From positions 1-44,854 of the forward strand of contig NZ_LJHY01000052.1 of assembly GCF_001295795.1 (NCBI RefSeq): DNA of 44,854 bases, read 5' to 3'. The position numbers were made by a program, and so were the translations under genes. The notes beneath the pieces were generated by a model. The model was given only the letters and a program-made list of their open reading frames with translations. It made no database searches and was not told the DNA's origin. Source of the stretch: Novosphingobium sp. AAP83 (GTDB lineage: Bacteria; Pseudomonadota; Alphaproteobacteria; Sphingomonadales; Sphingomonadaceae). Positions 42,057 to 44,854 of the stretch are shown here, one piece after another. Numbering within the stretch: position 1 is the first letter of the stretch; every line of letters starts with the position of its first letter.

Positions 42057-43313
42057 ATGCCGCGCATCTTGCACAATGCCCTTACCCCCTTGGCGGTTAA
42101 GAGTGCCAAGCCCGGACGCCATGCAGACGGCGCAGGGCTTTACCTGTTGGTGAAGGAAAGCGGGGCCAAGTCTTGGCTGTTCCGTGCAACCATTGCGGGC
42201 AAGGTTCGCGACATTGGTTTAGGTTCGGCTGCGCCCGGTGCGATCACATTGGCGCAGGCGCGGGAACTGGCACGGGAAAAGGCGCGGGAAGCTGCCAGCG
42301 GTGCAGTTCCGGTTTCGGACCGGACGAAGCGGGCGAAGGATGCAAAGGCAGCCTTGGCGGAACAATCCAAGGCCAAGGCATTCAAACAAGTTGCCGAGGG
42401 CTATATCGACTTGAAGGAAAGCGGCTGGCGCAATGCCAAGCACAAGGCGCAGTGGCGTTCGACGCTGGAAACTTATGCCTACCCTGAATTCGGCAATATG
42501 CCCGTTGCCGAGGTAACGACCGACCACGTTATGGACGTCTTGCGCCCGATCTGGACCAGCAAGCCCGAGACGGCCAGCCGGTTGCGCGGGCGCATCGAGA
42601 ACGTGATGGACGCGGCCAAGGTTCAAGGCCTGCGCTCGGGCGAAAATCCGGCACGGTGGCGCGGGCATCTGGATTTCCTTTTGCCCAAGCCAAACAAACT
42701 TGCGCGCGGGCATCATGCTTCCCTGTCTTATGCTGAGCTGCCTGCATTCATGGCCGATCTGAAAGGGCGGGAAGCCTTGGCAGCCAAAGCCCTGCAATTC
42801 GCCATTCTGACAGCAACCCGTTCAGGCGAAGTGCTTGGCGCTTCATGGGCTGAAATCGATCTGGACGGGGCAGTCTGGACGATACCGGCGGACCGGATGA
42901 AAGCGGCCAAGGAACATCGCGTTCCCCTGTCTGCCCGTGCAGTGGAAATCCTGAAAGAAGTTCAGGGCCTGAACACAACCGGCCTTAAAGAAGCTGCGAT
43001 TTTTCCCGGCAATAGCGGCGGGCAATTGTCTGGCATGGCAATGGCAATGCTGTTGCGGCGCATGGAACGGCCAGACATTACCGTTCACGGTTTCCGCTCT
43101 ACGTTTCGCGAATGGGCGGGCGAAACAACCGCATACGCTCGGGAAGTGGTAGAACATGCGCTTTCCCACCAATTGGCAGACAAGGCCGAGGCGGCATACC
43201 AGCGGGGAAGCCTGTTCCCCAAAAGGGTGAAGCTTATGGAAGCATGGGCAGATTACTGCACTTCACCCGTGGCAGACGGTTCGAACGTCACACCAATTCG
43301 GGCCGAGACCTGA
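42057..43313 (+). CDS. Tyrosine recombinase/integrase, P4 type
   Basis: This 418-residue site-specific recombinase has the N-terminal DUF4102 arm-binding region (LTPLAVKSAKPGRHADGAGLYL split at PGRHADG), a core-binding SAM-like domain and a catalytic domain. The catalytic Arg lies in TATRSGEVLGASW (about residue 262), the HxxR in VHGFRSTFREWAG (about 348) and the Tyr in the last region (AEAAYQRG). The ATG has GGGAG 8 nt upstream. Such integrases usually insert islands at tRNA genes. Confidence 0.9.
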   Translation: MPRILHNALTPLAVKSAKPGRHADGAGLYLLVKESGAKSWLFRATIAGKVRDIGLGSAAPGAITLAQARELAREKAREAASGAVPVSDRTKRAKDAKAALAEQSKAKAFKQVAEGYIDLKESGWRNAKHKAQWRSTLETYAYPEFGNMPVAEVTTDHVMDVLRPIWTSKPETASRLRGRIENVMDAAKVQGLRSGENPARWRGHLDFLLPKPNKLARGHHASLSYAELPAFMADLKGREALAAKALQFAILTATRSGEVLGASWAEIDLDGAVWTIPADRMKAAKEHRVPLSARAVEILKEVQGLNTTGLKEAAIFPGNSGGQLSGMAMAMLLRRMERPDITVHGFRSTFREWAGETTAYAREVVEHALSHQLADKAEAAYQRGSLFPKRVKLMEAWADYCTSPVADGSNVTPIRAET

Positions 43314-43326
43314 CCCCCCTGCGACA

Positions 43327-43358
43327 ATTGCGACATTGCGACATTGCGACATTGCGAC
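43327..43358. repeat. ATTGCGAC tandem repeat (4 units)
   Basis: Four perfect 8-bp units lie 14 bp after the integrase stop, with a degenerate unit before them. This is a variable-number tandem repeat; no function is apparent. Confidence 0.7.
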
Positions 43359-43378
43359 ACAACGCAAGCGATTAGACA

Positions 43379-44854
43379 TCACAACAAGAAGCCACCTTGG
43401 TTGTATCCGATAAGGACCCCGGATATGCCGAAGCCGACAATGTCGGCGAGACCATCGTTGTCGACATCGGCCACATCACGGTAGAAAGTGTTGTTACTGC
43501 TCCAGCCTTGATTTTTGCCGAAGTTGGCAAGATCCAAACCGGCAGTGGTGAATGTGCCGTCGCCTTTGCCATATGACACGAGTGTGCCCGCGATTCCAAA
43601 GCCCACTAAATCGGCAATTTCATCGCCGTTCACATCCGCAACCAAGCGCGGGAAGGCATCGTTATTCTCCCAGCCCTGATTAACGCCGAAATCGCTCAAC
43701 ACCAGTTGTGCAGGACCGAAAGTGCCATTGCCATTGGACAATGCGACGAGTGTTCCGGCAATCCCGAAGCCAATAATGTCATCGCGGCCATCGCCGTTCA
43801 CATCGGCTACGGCACGGGTGAAATTGTTGTCACTGGTCCAACCTTGGGCCACACCAAAGTCTGCAATGCCAGTCTGGACAGACTTGAATGTTCCATCGCC
43901 GTTGCCAAGCGATACTAATGTCCCGGCGGAGCCAAACCCGATGATGTCAGCTTTGCCATCACCGTCTACGTCACCCACGATGCGCGCAAAGCCGTTCTGG
44001 CTTGACCAACCTTGATTGGTGCCGAAGTCGGCTATGCCGGTAGTGGGGTTGGCAAAAGTGCCATCGGCGCGGGCGAGAGAGACTAGCGTTCCAGCAAAGC
44101 CAAAGCCTAGAATATCGTCTCGTCCATCGCCATTTACATCTGCCAATGCGCGGTGGAATTGATTGTCTGACGCCCACCCGGCAGTCTGACCAAAGTTGGC
44201 GACTACAAGGCTCGTGCTGGAAAAGCCCCCGTTTGCCGATCCAAACGAGACGAGTACACCCGAAAAACCAAAGCCCACGACGTCGGCAAAGCCATCGCCG
44301 TTAACATCTGCAATGTGGCGCGGAAACTGATCCTGCGAGGCCCAACCATTGGCAGGGTTGAAGTTTGCGATGACCGTCGCGCCGGGGTTCCTGAAAGTGA
44401 ATGAATAGAGCCCATCAGCAAACTGGATTTGTTCGACCCGAACCAACGTATCAGTGCCGTCCAATGCCGAACTGATTGTCAGAGCATTAGGTCCAACAAT
44501 TACGGTAGACTGCGCGCGTGTTGCCGAAAAAGAAGCCTTATCAGTTCCCAAACCCCCATCAAGCGAATCATCGCCCTCACCGCCATCGAGGATATCGGCG
44601 CTGCCGTTGCCAACCAGATGGTCATTGCCACCAACTCCGATTAGGTGGTTAGGGCCGCTGGCTCCTTCAAACGCATCCGCAAATGCACTGCCGGTGATTT
44701 TGAAACTTTCCCAGCCGTCCACGGTAAACAATGTAGAACCGGACGAGCCGCTCAAAAAATAACCGCCCCCGGTGGAATTTAAACTTGCCCCCCGGATGGT
44801 CCGGCCATCAGGAAGGCTGCCGGAATAGTCAACAGTCAGCGTGTCAAAGCCAGC
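43379..44854 (-). CDS. FG-GAP/VCBS-repeat protein, N-terminus outside window
   Basis: At least 491 residues are visible; the frame is open to the window edge, so the start is missing. The N-terminal visible part has RTX-like calcium-binding repeats (GGNDHLVGNGSADILDGGEGDD, split into nonapeptide-like units around residue 80-110). From about residue 170 to the C-terminus six near-identical repeats of about 47 residues follow, each with GWxSxNxFxR, ADVNGDGxxD, IxGFGxAGTLVS and a GDGTF-like end. The DxNGDGxxD loops bind calcium. The protein is probably secreted, perhaps by a type I system, and acts as an adhesin or surface protein. The TTG near 44755 is an internal codon, not a start. Confidence 0.85.
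   Translation of the reverse strand, partial: AGFDTLTVDYSGSLPDGRTIRGASLNSTGGGYFLSGSSGSTLFTVDGWESFKITGSAFADAFEGASGPNHLIGVGGNDHLVGNGSADILDGGEGDDSLDGGLGTDKASFSATRAQSTVIVGPNALTISSALDGTDTLVRVEQIQFADGLYSFTFRNPGATVIANFNPANGWASQDQFPRHIADVNGDGFADVVGFGFSGVLVSFGSANGGFSSTSLVVANFGQTAGWASDNQFHRALADVNGDGRDDILGFGFAGTLVSLARADGTFANPTTGIADFGTNQGWSSQNGFARIVGDVDGDGKADIIGFGSAGTLVSLGNGDGTFKSVQTGIADFGVAQGWTSDNNFTRAVADVNGDGRDDIIGFGIAGTLVALSNGNGTFGPAQLVLSDFGVNQGWENNDAFPRLVADVNGDEIADLVGFGIAGTLVSYGKGDGTFTTAGLDLANFGKNQGWSSNNTFYRDVADVDNDGLADIVGFGISGVLIGYNQGGFLL

Noticed and set aside
43379..44755. Regularly spaced DNA repeats as a CRISPR array
   Set aside because: The repeats are in frame, about 140 bp long and encode FG-GAP units; there are no short repeats with unique spacers and no cas genes.

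Overview
The window looks like a chromosomal or plasmid accessory region of a sphingomonad-type alphaproteobacterium (Novosphingobium/Sphingobium-like). The reasons are GC-rich sequence by eye, three TonB-dependent receptors each sitting beside aromatic-catabolism genes, a LigAB-type ring-cleavage dioxygenase, a P4-type integrase and a decayed IS5-family transposase. No organism name can be fixed from the sequence alone.

Region A (about 0.7-15.4 kb) is a TetR-controlled catabolic regulon. A large minus-strand set encodes a molybdenum hydroxylase (large, [2Fe-2S] and FAD subunits plus a CoxG-like protein) and an FAD aromatic hydroxylase. After a short operator-bearing gap it continues with an FrsA/dihydroxypseudooxynicotine-hydrolase-like enzyme, a LigA/LigB-type extradiol dioxygenase, a PcaD/NicD-like hydrolase and an Asp/Glu-racemase-fold protein. 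An MFS transporter, a TonB receptor, a TetR regulator and an SDR complete it. A palindrome of the form GTACG-NN-CGTAC occurs in front of the transporter/receptor pair (three copies), the hydrolase operon and the hydroxylase operon. I infer one regulon that takes up, hydroxylates and opens an aromatic or N-heteroaromatic ring. The substrate is not known.

Region B (about 16.3-40.8 kb) is a second block that ends in the catechol branch of the beta-ketoadipate pathway. The lower pathway catB-catC-catA-pcaI-pcaJ-pcaD is divergent from a catR-like LysR gene. The upper part has three Rieske oxygenase alpha subunits, one Rieske ferredoxin, two SnoaL-like proteins, a flavin monooxygenase, an acetamidase/formamidase, an SDR, two related AraC regulators, two TonB receptors and a racemase-like protein that has lost both usual cysteines. 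Each of the three Rieske genes is directly adjacent to a member of one small protein family of about 120 residues. These three proteins share co-linear motifs and are the best candidate here for an undescribed oxygenase component. No ferredoxin reductase and no thiolase (pcaF) are present in the window.

Region C (about 40.9 kb to the end) holds small hypothetical genes, a tyrosine integrase with a repeat-rich upstream region, a short tandem repeat and the end of a large FG-GAP/VCBS-repeat protein that runs off the window. A 19-bp imperfect direct repeat flanks region B, with one copy just upstream of the integrase. This suggests, but does not prove, that region B arrived as or inside an integrative element.
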